A stretch of DNA of 64,000 nucleotides from Nitrospirota bacterium. Its GTDB lineage: Bacteria; Nitrospirota; Thermodesulfovibrionia; Thermodesulfovibrionales; UBA9159. Every line of letters begins with the position of its first letter. The first letter of the stretch is position 1. Under the pieces are notes generated by a model. That model made no database searches and was not told the origin of the DNA. It worked only from the letters and a program-made list of their open reading frames with translations. The DNA lies in assembly GCA_021790195.1 (NCBI GenBank), contig JAJYIF010000015.1:1-64000 (forward strand), written 5' to 3'. Both the position numbers and the translations under genes were made by a program. Below, one piece after another: positions 53,197 to 62,068 of the stretch.

Positions 53197-54429
53197 ATGA
53201 TCAGGAAGAATGGGAACCCCGCTCCCGTGAGCGACATACTGAACAAGCTTACCATAGAGGACCTCGACATAAAGGGCAAGAGGGTCTTCATCAGGGTCGA
53301 TTTCAACGTGCCCCTCGACGAGAACCTCAAGATCACGGATGACCGCAGGATACGCTCTGCGCTTCCGACGATCAACTACGCCATCGACGAAGGCGCGAAG
53401 GTCGTCCTCGCCTCGCACCTCGGCAGGCCTAAGGGAAAGGTGAGTCCGAGGGCGAGCCTTGCCCCAGTGGCCAAGAGGCTGCAGAGGCTGCTCGATAAAG
53501 ACGTGATCTTTACCGAGGACTGCGTGGGGCAGCAGGTCGAAAACGTCGTGTCGAAAATGAAGAACGGAGACGTGCTCCTTCTCGAAAACCTCAGGTTCCA
53601 TCCGGGCGAGGAGAAGAACGACGAGGAATTTGCAAAGTCGCTTTCTAAGCTTGCGGACTATTATGTGAACGACGCCTTCGGGGCGGCGCACCGTGCGCAT
53701 GCCTCCATCGTAGGCATCCCGAAGCTTATCCCCTCCGCCGCCGGCTTCCTCCTGAAGAAGGAGATAGAATACCTCAAGGGCGTTGTGATGAACCCGGTGA
53801 GGCCGTTCGTGGCGATACTCGGGGGGGCAAAGGTCTCCGGCAAGATAGGCGTTCTCGAAAACCTTGTGGACAAGGTGGACAAGGTCGTCGTAGGAGGCGG
53901 GATGGCCTTCACCTTCATAAAGGCGATGGGATACGAGATCGGCAACTCCCTGGTGGAGGCCGAGATGCTGGACTTCGCCAACAGCCTGAGGGAGAAGCTC
54001 ATAAAGAACAATGTGAAGTTTTATCTTCCGGTGGACTGCGTGATCGCCCAGAGCATGGAGCCGGGCGTCGAGACCAAGATAGTGACGACCCAGGAGATAC
54101 CGAGGGGATGGCTTGCGCTGGACATAGGGCCTGCCTCGGTGAAGCTCTTCTCCGAGGCGATCCAGGACGCCAAGACCGTCATATGGAACGGGCCGATGGG
54201 GGTCTTTGAGCTCGATGCGTTTTCGCGCGGCACCTTTGCTATCGCGCACTCGGTGGCGGACGCCTATGCCCTGACGATCGCAGGAGGCGGAGACACCGAC
54301 CTTGCGGTGCACAAGGCTGGGGTCTCGGACTCCATTTCTTTCATATCTACCGGAGGCGGCGCGTCGCTCCAGCTGCTCGAGGGCAAGGAGCTCCCCGGCA
54401 TAGCCGCGCTCTCCGACAAAAAAGAGTAA
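53197..54429 (+). CDS. pgk: Phosphoglycerate kinase
   Basis: 410 residues. Starts with an extra 20-residue lead ([19 protein letters not shown]) before the family core [18 protein letters not shown]; includes [21 protein letters not shown], and the C-terminal nucleotide loop [17 protein letters not shown]. Transfers phosphate from 1,3-bisphosphoglycerate to ADP. If the second in-frame region were the start, it would be shorter, but GAGGTGACC lies before ATG 53197. Converges with speD 7 nt away. Confidence 0.97.
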   Translation: MIRKNGNPAPVSDILNKLTIEDLDIKGKRVFIRVDFNVPLDENLKITDDRRIRSALPTINYAIDEGAKVVLASHLGRPKGKVSPRASLAPVAKRLQRLLDKDVIFTEDCVGQQVENVVSKMKNGDVLLLENLRFHPGEEKNDEEFAKSLSKLADYYVNDAFGAAHRAHASIVGIPKLIPSAAGFLLKKEIEYLKGVVMNPVRPFVAILGGAKVSGKIGVLENLVDKVDKVVVGGGMAFTFIKAMGYEIGNSLVEAEMLDFANSLREKLIKNNVKFYLPVDCVIAQSMEPGVETKIVTTQEIPRGWLALDIGPASVKLFSEAIQDAKTVIWNGPMGVFELDAFSRGTFAIAHSVADAYALTIAGGGDTDLAVHKAGVSDSISFISTGGGASLQLLEGKELPGIAALSDKKE

Positions 54430-54435
54430 TAGCCT

Positions 54436-54843
54436 CTAAACGACCGGTTCCAGCACAGAGGGGGAGACCTTGTGCGGAAGCTTCACGTTTTCGTGCGAGA
54501 GGATCCCTCTCTTCATTTCCACCATCGACGGACTCTTGCTTTCGAAGCGCTCAATGATCGATGCAGCGGCCACCTCGGGCTTGATAACATCGCCACAGGT
54601 GAAGATGTCGACAGCGGCGTAATTGTATTCGGGCCATGTGTGGATCGAAAGATGAGACTCTGCGATCACTACCATGCCGCTGATGCCGAAGGGATTAAAT
54701 TCATGGAAGGATATATCGATGATTGTGGCCTTTGCTTCCTTAGCTGCGGATACCAATGCGTCTCTGACGTTCTCAAGACTCCTCAGGATTGCGGGGTTGC
54801 AGTCCCTTAATTCCACCAAAAGATGGGTCCCTAAAGCATACAA
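54436..54843 (-). CDS. speD: S-adenosylmethionine decarboxylase proenzyme (class 1B)
   Basis: 135 residues from TTG 54843. Self-cleaves between Glu62 and Ser63 (AESHLSIH) to form the pyruvoyl enzyme; His68 and Cys83 (FTCGD) complete the catalytic set, giving the same numbering as the Thermotoga maritima enzyme, which supports this start. AAGGAGG lies 8-9 nt before the TTG; the longer frame start at 54861 would place the ribosome site inside the coding region. Makes aminopropyl donor for spermidine. The speE partner is not in the window. Confidence 0.93.
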   Translation of the reverse strand: MYALGTHLLVELRDCNPAILRSLENVRDALVSAAKEAKATIIDISFHEFNPFGISGMVVIAESHLSIHTWPEYNYAAVDIFTCGDVIKPEVAAASIIERFESKSPSMVEMKRGILSHENVKLPHKVSPSVLEPVV

Positions 54844-54950
54844 TTCCCTACCCTCCTTCAATGAAACGTTAGGAGCGAATCACTCCTTGTTGAATAGGAA
54901 TAATATAGCAAATTGACCGGGTTTGTCAAGAAAATTTTTGCAAGTTCTGT

Positions 54951-54956
54951 TATAAT
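54951..54956 (+). promoter_or_regulatory. -10 element of the tRNA(CAU) gene
   Basis: TGTTATAAT: extended -10 with perfect TATAAT, 16 nt before the tRNA. -35 not evident. Confidence 0.5.
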
Positions 54957-54971
54957 TTCATGTCCGGCAGA

Positions 54972-55048
54972 GGCGGTGTAGCTCAGTCGGTTAGAGCATG
55001 CGGCTCATATCCGCAGTGTCCGGGGTTCGATTCCCTGCACCGCCACCA
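54972..55048 (+). tRNA. tRNA with CAU anticodon (Met elongator or lysidine-modified Ile)
   Basis: 77 nt with encoded CCA. Acceptor GGCGGTG/CACCGCC, anticodon stem TGCGG/CCGCA, loop CTCATAT (anticodon CAU), T-loop TTCGATT. G1-C72 pairing excludes the initiator. Met-elongator versus Ile2(CAU) is not separable by eye. Confidence 0.95.
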
Positions 55049-55347
55049 ATTCTGTGTGCGGCAGCGTTTACGTATAGCACCGATTTATCTACACTGATGC
55101 AAATTTGAGACAGTTACACTTTCTGGTACTAACATGCCGTCCTTGGTCGGAAGGCATGACGAGATGTACATCCAGTACATCTCCGAAGTGAGTGATAGAG
55201 AAAATTGCGGCTTTGTCTCGGTATTTCTCGCCTGATAGCCCTTTCCATCTTGCGGACTATAAACGGAATTCCACTCTGTCTATCAATCTTCATCGTCACA
55301 GAACAACTTGGCCGTTGAAGATCGTCCCATTTAGCTTGTCACCCAAA
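55049..55347. other. Intergenic region downstream of tRNA(CAU)
   Basis: About 300 nt with no supported gene. It contains a stem-loop GAGATGTAC / GTACATCTC at 55160-55182 and a weak ATGCC/GGCAT stem before it, and a CAAATTTGAGAC stretch. It looks like a decayed mobile-element remnant, but nothing is recognisable. Confidence 0.4.
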
Positions 55348-55394
55348 AATACCCATATCTGGGTATTGACTGTGAAGCGACACGTGGGTATTAT
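55348..55394 (+). promoter_or_regulatory. Promoter with three TGGGTATT boxes before the REC-AraC gene
   Basis: AATACCCA TATC TGGGTATT forms a perfect palindrome at 55348-55367. It overlaps the -35 TTGACT (55366-55371), 17 nt from the -10 TATTAT (55389-55394). A third TGGGTATT at 55385-55392 covers the -10. Binding at these boxes would block the promoter; autoregulation by the downstream gene is a natural guess. Confidence 0.75.
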
Positions 55395-55444
55395 GAAAAC
55401 CGATTATTGCCGATAGGCATTATCGTATCGTACGGGGAGGAGCG

Positions 55445-56179
55445 ATGGAGAAGAAATCAGTTCTTCTTGTGGAAGATGATGCGCCGGTGAGGGAGATGAT
55501 AAAAGACGCCCTCGAGACGAAATACTTTGTATTGCCGGCAGAAGGATTTTCCGAGGCAATCAAACAGAGCAGCAACCGCATTGATCTTGCCCTTATCGAC
55601 TATAACTTGCCTGACGGGGACGGACTCGAATTATCCAAGACAATCAAGAAAGACAGGCCGGTGCTGCCGATAATAATAATGACGGGCTATGGCAGCGAGG
55701 ACCTTGCGATAAACGCAATCTGGACGGGAGTAACGGGCTACATCAAAAAGCCTTTCAGGCTCTCTCACCTTATGCTGTGTTTGTCGGAGATATTTGGAGA
55801 GCAAAAACGGCAGATAAAGACGGAGTTCGCAAGCCCGGAGAACAGAAAGGACTTCCTGATGGATGGCGTGGCAGAGCATATCAACAACAGGTATTCGGAG
55901 AGACTGACACTCGATAACCTCGCACGCATGGCGCACATGAACAAATCTCACTTCTGCCGCGAATATAAGAAGAGACATGGAATGACCTGCATGTCGTATA
56001 TCGGCAAAGTCAGAGCGGAGAAAGGGGCCGCATTGCTCAGGACTTCCGACCTAAAGGTGTCGGACATAGTCCGTTGTGTGGGATTCGGATGCATTCGTTA
56101 TTTCAACCTTGTCTTCAGAAAAGTCTACAAAATGACACCTGCCGAATACCGGAAATCCTGCCTCAAAAGTAAGAAGTGA
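55445..56179 (+). CDS. Response regulator with AraC-type DNA-binding domain
   Basis: 244 residues. Receiver domain with acidic pair (VEDDAP), phospho-Asp in LALIDYNLPDGDG, Thr in IMTGYG and Lys in GYIKKPF. About 140-240 is an AraC/XylS double HTH (LTLDNLARMAHMNKSHFCREYKKRHGMT ... VSDIVRCVGFGCIRYFNLVFRKVYKMTPAEYR). GGGGAGGAGC precedes the ATG. No histidine kinase is adjacent, so the partner is elsewhere. Lies upstream of the exported-protein run; control of that run is inference. Confidence 0.92.
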   Translation: MEKKSVLLVEDDAPVREMIKDALETKYFVLPAEGFSEAIKQSSNRIDLALIDYNLPDGDGLELSKTIKKDRPVLPIIIMTGYGSEDLAINAIWTGVTGYIKKPFRLSHLMLCLSEIFGEQKRQIKTEFASPENRKDFLMDGVAEHINNRYSERLTLDNLARMAHMNKSHFCREYKKRHGMTCMSYIGKVRAEKGAALLRTSDLKVSDIVRCVGFGCIRYFNLVFRKVYKMTPAEYRKSCLKSKK

Positions 56180-56280
56180 CCTGAGGAATGAGCTGACTTT
56201 CTTGCCGGGGAATAGAGCAGATAAAACGGGAAAATAAGATACACTGATAGGTTTATTTAAAGAAACAATCGCTTTTTGTG

Positions 56281-56312
56281 CAATATAGGTCTACATAAAA
56301 GCAATATAGGTC
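56281..56312 (+). promoter_or_regulatory. Tandem CAATATAGGTC repeats, 21 nt apart
   Basis: CAATATAGGTC at 56281-56291 and 56302-56312, two helical turns apart, in the leader of dacB, typical of AraC-type activator sites. A third weaker ATAGAGGTATAG follows. Confidence 0.55.
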
Positions 56313-56431
56313 CATAGAGGTATAGACAATAATTTTGGGTTTGATTAACATTTCTTAATCGCAGGGGAAAGTAACATCAACCGTTTTTAAAAAAGACGAA
56401 ACTTTAGACCTTCAGGAGGGGCGTCAGTAAA

Positions 56432-57820
56432 ATGCGTGGAAGGTTGCCCTCAGGTATTTATATCTTATTAGCCTTGTTCTTACTGCGACCCTTTGTCGCC
56501 CAAGCAGGATCAGTCGATACGACGCTTTCAGTAAACAGAATCCTTTTTGAAGATTTCCTGAAATCACCGCTTCCGTCCAATGCAAAATGGTCCTTTTCAG
56601 CTGTCGACATCAACACGAGAAAGCAGATTATGAATGCAGGCAACTCGGTTGATGTCCCCCTGATACCCGGCTCCCTCGAAAAACTCCTTATCATAGCCGC
56701 CGCAATGGACCTTAACAGCGAAGAAAAGATATCAATGGACACGATAATCGCCCATGACGGGACAATTTCCAACGGCAAGCTCAGGGGCAATCTTTATATT
56801 AAAGGTTCAGGCAACGCCTTCCTTTCCGAAAAGGACTTGGAGATGGCTGTAGAAGAAATCCGTTCCAAAGGGATAAAAGAGATCGCCGGGGACATGGTTG
56901 ACGATGACTCGCTCTTTGAAACAACAGGATGGAAGCATGATTATCAAGGCCCAGCATATTCTTTGCCGGGAGCCCTTGGACTTGACCTTCATACCGTTTC
57001 AGTAACGGTGCTTGGCAGACCGCCGAACAACGTCCGGATAGAGCCTTCCAACGAAGCGGTCAAAGTCATTTTCACTAATGACGGAGTGCCCTCCATACGC
57101 CAGATCGACGACCTCACCTATGAGGTGAGAGGGAGGCTGTCCGATTCGACCGTCATAAGAAAACGGTTCCCCCTCAAAGACCCTTCCGCATATGCCGCCT
57201 TGACGCTTAAGACCCTCCTAAAGAAAAAAGGCATCAGCTTCGAAGGAAAAATATTAAGAGGGAAGACCCCCGCCGAAGCGGAAGATATCCTCACCATAAA
57301 ATCAGAAGCCCTTCCAGAAATCGCCAGGGACACAAACAGAAACAGCCTCAACGTAGTTGCCGACAATCTCCTTCTCTTAATCGGAGCGAAAAGATTCGGC
57401 GCCCCCGGCACAACAGAAAAGGGCCTCATGGCCGTCAGAGAGTTCTTAAGGAACATAGGACTCTCCTCAAAAGATATAGTCCTCGAAGACGGCAGCGGGC
57501 TCTCTCATGAAGACCGCATTACATCCGGGTGGATGGCCGTCTTCCTGGAAGCTATCTCAAAGAAACCCTGGTTCAATGCTTTTTATGAGAGCCTTCCCAG
57601 AGCCGGCATAGACGGGACCCTCAAAGACATCAGCTACAAGAACGAACATATCAGGGCAAAAACCGGACAGTTGAGAGACGCCTCGTGCATCGCCGGATAC
57701 CTGGAAAGAGAAGACAAGAGCAAGATAGCCTTCTCTTATATGGTAAACGTGCCCGGAGCCGATCTCCTTCATAAAGACATAGGCCCCCTCCTGGAAAGAT
57801 TATACGGTGAGAGATTATGA
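56432..57820 (+). CDS. dacB: D-alanyl-D-alanine carboxypeptidase/endopeptidase (PBP4, S13 family)
   Basis: 462 residues. Signal peptide (8-26). S13 serine peptidase motifs: SxxK Ser81-Leu-Glu-Lys84 (LIPGSLEKL), SxN Ser304-Leu-Asn306, and KTG at 409-411 (RAKTGQLRD). Cleaves terminal D-Ala or D-Ala cross-links of peptidoglycan in the periplasm. CAGGAGGGGC precedes the ATG. Its stop overlaps the start of the propeller gene (ATGA), so it heads a translationally coupled run of exported proteins; the tandem CAATATAGGTC boxes upstream may activate them. Confidence 0.9.
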   Translation: MRGRLPSGIYILLALFLLRPFVAQAGSVDTTLSVNRILFEDFLKSPLPSNAKWSFSAVDINTRKQIMNAGNSVDVPLIPGSLEKLLIIAAAMDLNSEEKISMDTIIAHDGTISNGKLRGNLYIKGSGNAFLSEKDLEMAVEEIRSKGIKEIAGDMVDDDSLFETTGWKHDYQGPAYSLPGALGLDLHTVSVTVLGRPPNNVRIEPSNEAVKVIFTNDGVPSIRQIDDLTYEVRGRLSDSTVIRKRFPLKDPSAYAALTLKTLLKKKGISFEGKILRGKTPAEAEDILTIKSEALPEIARDTNRNSLNVVADNLLLLIGAKRFGAPGTTEKGLMAVREFLRNIGLSSKDIVLEDGSGLSHEDRITSGWMAVFLEAISKKPWFNAFYESLPRAGIDGTLKDISYKNEHIRAKTGQLRDASCIAGYLEREDKSKIAFSYMVNVPGADLLHKDIGPLLERLYGERL

Positions 57821-60800
57821 AGCTTAAGGTTTGGAGCTCTCTATTTATTCTCATGCTCCTGCTTGCGCCTTCCATTTCATGGGCGGTCTGCTCCACAGTA
57901 AGCATCCAGATACCTCAACAGCTCACCCTCGAAAGAATAGCCTTTGACGCCAAGATGGTCATTACAAACAACGTCCCGGACAAGGACCTCACAAACATAC
58001 GTGTGGATTTAAACATAAAGGACACTGACGGCAACGACAAGAGCGGCCTCTTTTATACGAGAGTTGTCTCGGCAACCAATGTTGGCGCGGTGGACGGCAC
58101 AGGCACGGTGGCGGCGGCAACCACGGGAGAGATACACTGGCTCATCATACCCTCACCGGGCGCAGGCGGCAGCGATCCGGCCGGAGTCCTTTACTGGGTG
58201 GGCGCAACACTGACCTACACAGTCGGCGGGAATAACGAGACAGTCTCCGTTAATCCCGACAAGATAACCGTGGAGCCGCAGGCCCAGCTGATACTGGATT
58301 ATTTCATGCCTTATGAGGTCATCGGCGATAACCCGTTCACCTCCCAGGTGGAGCCTCCCCAGCCTTTTCCCCTTGCCGTCAGGGTGGCGAATGTTGGATA
58401 CGGGACCGCGAACAAACTGAAGATAGACTCGGCCCAGCCGAAGATAGTGGATAACAAGCAGGGCCTCCTGGTGGATTTCAGGCTCCTCGGCGCCTCTGTG
58501 AACGACAGCGCGGTGTCCCCCTCCCTCACTGTCGATATCGGGACTCTTGCGAGCAGCCAGATCGCAACCGCTTACTGGGAGATGATATCTACCTTAAGCG
58601 GGCACTTCATCGGCTTCGACGTGACATTTTCTCACGCCTCGGACCTGGGAGGAGAGCTCACTTCAATCATAAAACAGACAAACGCCTATTATCTCGTGCA
58701 CAGGGTCAGAGTGAATCTTCCGGGCAGGGACAACCGCCTCGATTTCCTTGCAGACACTGTTAATAGTCCCGATCACCTTCCGAACAAGATATTCGAATCA
58801 GAAATCCCAAACGGCTCGACCAACATAGACGACTCCGTATCTCCGGTTACGGTTGTGGCGGTGACGTCGGCCCCGAGCCCTCCGACTCCGCAGCAGCCGA
58901 ATGTGACCATGCAGGTTGCCACGGGGGACAGCGGCTGGGTGTATGCGAGGCTCCCTGATCCGGCCATGGGGTTGCTGAAGCTGCAGGATGTCGTAAGGTC
59001 CGACGGAGTGCATCTCGATCCTAACAACTTCTGGATAGCTGAGGGCTTCGATAGCAATTACCAGCAGACGTTTACGCTTAACCTCCTCGATTACAGGATG
59101 GACGGAAGCGCTCCCGGGACTTATACGCTCGTATATGCGCAGCCGGTGCAGGACACCATCCCCCCGGTCACGACCCTTGTTTATAACGGACCGTATGAGG
59201 GGACGAACCCCGTTTACATCACCCCGGACACGAAGATAATCTTCACCGCCACCGACAACCCCGGCGGAAGCGGGGTGGCGAGTGTGCTGAAGAAGCTCGT
59301 AGGAGCGGACACTGACTTTGTACCAGCATTTCCGATGAGCATCACCAATCCCGGCAATGCAGAGCTCGATTATTACAGCATCGACAGGGCCGGCAACAAG
59401 GAAGTTGTCAGGACAACCTATTTTTATGTGGTCAGCGCAGCCCCTAATATCGTATCGTTTCAGGCCGTGCCCGCCACATTCACTCCCCGCGCCCCTGCCG
59501 GCGTGGCCGCAACCAGAAGCATGAACTTTACGATGACCGCGACGAGCGATATCAGCAATCTTCAGTCGACTATAGACATTGCGACCGGCGCCACTTTCGC
59601 CGAGGCCAACATCGTGAAGACTATACAGACGGCCGTTGTTTCGGGAGTTCAGGCGAGTGTCTCCTGGGACGGCAAAGATAAGAATGGAGTGCTTGTTCCC
59701 GCGGGTGTGTATACCGCAAGGCTGAGGGTGACGGACGGCCTGGACGGGGGCGCCACAAGCCATACGTCTTCCTCTGATGTGACTGTCACCGTATCGGACT
59801 GGTTTAAGGGAAACGCCCTCGACCCCAATTTATCCGCGGCGCAGATGTATCCGAAGGTCTCCGGAACCAAAGTAGTCTGGCAGGACCAGAGGAACGGCAA
59901 CTGGAACATCTATCTTAAAGACGTAACGGGCGGCAGCTCGACCGCGATAACCAACACCGCGTCAGACCATATGCGGCCTTCCATAAGCGGCAATATCATT
60001 GTCTGGCAGGACAACCGAAACGGCGACTGGGACATCTACGGCTACGATCTATCGAAAGGACAGGAGTTCGTTATCTGTAATGATCCGGGCAACCAAGAAA
60101 TGCCGGTCATATCCGGAGACTGGGTCGCATGGCAGGACGACAGAGCCGGGAACTGGGACATCTATGCCTACAATCTCTCTACCCAAGAAAAGATACAGGT
60201 CACAAACCATGAAAGGGACCAGATGCATCCCGCCATATCCGGAAACACCCTCGTATGGGAGGATTACAGGAACGGTCTGGGCGATGTATACGAATATGAT
60301 CTGATTTCAAGGATAGAGACGCGGTATACCTTCGGCATCTATAACAAGACATTCCCGGCGATCTCGGGCAACACCATAGCATGGACGGACCAGAGGAACA
60401 ACCAAAGAGATATTTATTTCTCGACCCCGTCCACAAGCGAGATGAGGGTTACCTACGGCACGGGAGACCATTCGCAGTCCGCCGTTTCAAATAACATAAT
60501 CGTGTATACGGACTACGAGACCGGCGCTAATGCTCCGAACCTCGCCTTTTACGATATAACCACAGGAGCGGGTGAAAAGCTTACAACGGATACATCAGGA
60601 CACGAAGCTCCCGCATTAGATGCGGGGGTATTAGCGTGGCAGGACAACAGGGACGGCGTCTTCCAGATATACTGGGCGAACTTCAACATAGAGGAGCTCC
60701 CCATTCAGGCTGTGATCAAGCCGGGCTTCAACCTCGTGGCGGTCGGAGACAGGCTTGCGATTCGGTATTCGAGCGCCTCGGACCTTATAGCGGCCAACCC

Positions 60801-61224
60801 CAATGGAATAGGCATACAGAAAGTCGTCACCTACGACAGTCTGAACGGAGTGTTCATAGAATCTCCGCCAAACGACGTGGCGCTTTCTAAGGGCATGGGG
60901 ATCGGCCTCTACGCTTCAGGCGGCGGCGTCTTGGATATCGGCGACAGCGGCGAGACTTCGTCCTATACACTGATGCCGGGCCTTAATTACATCGGCATGC
61001 TTACGCCTCCCAGCGGATACACGGCTTATGCTCTGCTTCAGTCAGTAGGCCTTGACAATATCCAGAGCGTGCGGAGGTTCAACAACCAGACAGGATTGTG
61101 GGAAACTGCGGCCGTCAGAGTAACTTCGTCGGGCAAGGAGGCGGTCGGCGTCAATTTCGTCATACGTCAGGGAGACGGTCTGATCATCACGATGGTAAAC
61201 AGGGTGGACCAGTGGAAGCCTTAA
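57817..61224 (+). CDS. Large exported protein with TolB-like beta-propeller
   Basis: 1135 residues with signal peptide (1-23, ending SWAVCS). The N-terminal half has Ig/CARDB-type beta domains. From about 670 to 960 there are six to seven propeller blades of the pattern PxISGNxIVWQDxRNGxWDIYxYDL, as in TolB/WD40-like cell-surface proteins. The last 170 residues form a further beta domain (GFNLVAVGDRLAIRYSS, repeated GLNYIGMLTPPSG). No anchor motif is seen. Probably secreted or outer-surface adhesion or structural; function is not known. Coupled to dacB by a 4-nt overlap. Confidence 0.88.
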   Translation: MKLKVWSSLFILMLLLAPSISWAVCSTVSIQIPQQLTLERIAFDAKMVITNNVPDKDLTNIRVDLNIKDTDGNDKSGLFYTRVVSATNVGAVDGTGTVAAATTGEIHWLIIPSPGAGGSDPAGVLYWVGATLTYTVGGNNETVSVNPDKITVEPQAQLILDYFMPYEVIGDNPFTSQVEPPQPFPLAVRVANVGYGTANKLKIDSAQPKIVDNKQGLLVDFRLLGASVNDSAVSPSLTVDIGTLASSQIATAYWEMISTLSGHFIGFDVTFSHASDLGGELTSIIKQTNAYYLVHRVRVNLPGRDNRLDFLADTVNSPDHLPNKIFESEIPNGSTNIDDSVSPVTVVAVTSAPSPPTPQQPNVTMQVATGDSGWVYARLPDPAMGLLKLQDVVRSDGVHLDPNNFWIAEGFDSNYQQTFTLNLLDYRMDGSAPGTYTLVYAQPVQDTIPPVTTLVYNGPYEGTNPVYITPDTKIIFTATDNPGGSGVASVLKKLVGADTDFVPAFPMSITNPGNAELDYYSIDRAGNKEVVRTTYFYVVSAAPNIVSFQAVPATFTPRAPAGVAATRSMNFTMTATSDISNLQSTIDIATGATFAEANIVKTIQTAVVSGVQASVSWDGKDKNGVLVPAGVYTARLRVTDGLDGGATSHTSSSDVTVTVSDWFKGNALDPNLSAAQMYPKVSGTKVVWQDQRNGNWNIYLKDVTGGSSTAITNTASDHMRPSISGNIIVWQDNRNGDWDIYGYDLSKGQEFVICNDPGNQEMPVISGDWVAWQDDRAGNWDIYAYNLSTQEKIQVTNHERDQMHPAISGNTLVWEDYRNGLGDVYEYDLISRIETRYTFGIYNKTFPAISGNTIAWTDQRNNQRDIYFSTPSTSEMRVTYGTGDHSQSAVSNNIIVYTDYETGANAPNLAFYDITTGAGEKLTTDTSGHEAPALDAGVLAWQDNRDGVFQIYWANFNIEELPIQAVIKPGFNLVAVGDRLAIRYSSASDLIAANPNGIGIQKVVTYDSLNGVFIESPPNDVALSKGMGIGLYASGGGVLDIGDSGETSSYTLMPGLNYIGMLTPPSGYTAYALLQSVGLDNIQSVRRFNNQTGLWETAAVRVTSSGKEAVGVNFVIRQGDGLIITMVNRVDQWKP

Positions 61225-62060
61225 GGGACTCCAAAATAAAGTCTTCGCCGAAAAGGCCTGCTTCCGGGGCCCTAAGATGTTTTGCGTTCATTGCCGCATT
61301 TGTTCTTCTTATCCCGGTTGCGGCTCTTTCTTCAGACGGAATCGGCTGGAAGTGGATAGAGGGAGGATCGGTGCGGAATATGCTCAAGGAAGGCAGCGCC
61401 CTGTGGCTGATAGACCTCAGAGGCTCAAGCGCATACGATTCGGAGCATATCGAGGGTTCGGTCAATATCCCGGCCTCTTTCCTGCAGCACAGGGGATTAC
61501 CGAGGAACAAGACGATTGTGCTTGTGGACGATTATCTCGGGCAAAGAATTTCGCGGGAGGCAGCGGATGAGCTTGTCAAAGAGGGATATGAGAAGGTGTA
61601 TGTCCTCAATGGGGGCATAGTCCTCTGGAGGCTTGAGGGATTCCCCGTGGTTGAGAAAAAGCCCGTGGTCAGGGGAGTTACCCGGGATGAGCTCAAGTGG
61701 GCGATCGAAAACAACATAGCATTAAGGATACTCGACCTCAGAGACGTTCCCGAGAGGGAAAAAGAAAAGATGCCAAACAGCGAGGGTGTCCCGGGAAAGG
61801 ACATAGCCGAGAGGGCGGGCAAACTGAAAGCAATGATAAAGAAATCGGAGGGCGGCAGCCTTTCTGAAAGATTAAAGAAGCATGAGACGATCATCCTTTT
61901 GACTTCGGCCTCCGTTGACGCAGCTTCTGTTGCCGTAAAAATAGCCCGCGAAGTCAAGGAAGACGTCAGATACCTTATCGGAGGATACGCCGTGTTTGCC
62001 GGCAACGACAAGAAGCCGGCTGGGCTGAAAGGGAGCTGCCCGACATGTCCGGGGAAATAA
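61212..62060 (+). CDS. Exported protein with two degenerate rhodanese domains
   Basis: 282 residues from GTG 61212, which lies 11 nt inside the previous stop region with AGGGTGG upstream; the longer open frame (to 61098) overlaps the propeller gene out of register. Signal-anchor segment at about 20-38, then two rhodanese-like units: LWLIDLRGSSAYDSEHIEGSVNIP and LRILDLRDVPEREKEK. The catalytic Cys is missing in both (VDDYLGQR and LLTSASVDAAS where YCxxGxR is expected), so sulfurtransfer is unlikely. It ends CPTCPGK. Perhaps a structural or binding role. Confidence 0.8.
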   Translation: MEALRDSKIKSSPKRPASGALRCFAFIAAFVLLIPVAALSSDGIGWKWIEGGSVRNMLKEGSALWLIDLRGSSAYDSEHIEGSVNIPASFLQHRGLPRNKTIVLVDDYLGQRISREAADELVKEGYEKVYVLNGGIVLWRLEGFPVVEKKPVVRGVTRDELKWAIENNIALRILDLRDVPEREKEKMPNSEGVPGKDIAERAGKLKAMIKKSEGGSLSERLKKHETIILLTSASVDAASVAVKIAREVKEDVRYLIGGYAVFAGNDKKPAGLKGSCPTCPGK

Positions 62061-62068
62061 GGAAAGAA

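Noticed and set aside
55080-55200. CAAATTTGAGACAG near tRNA(CAU) resembling the Mu-like end boxes
   Set aside because: Only a partial match, lacks the GAAAAA end, and has no partner or transposase nearby; probably chance or a decayed remnant of another element.
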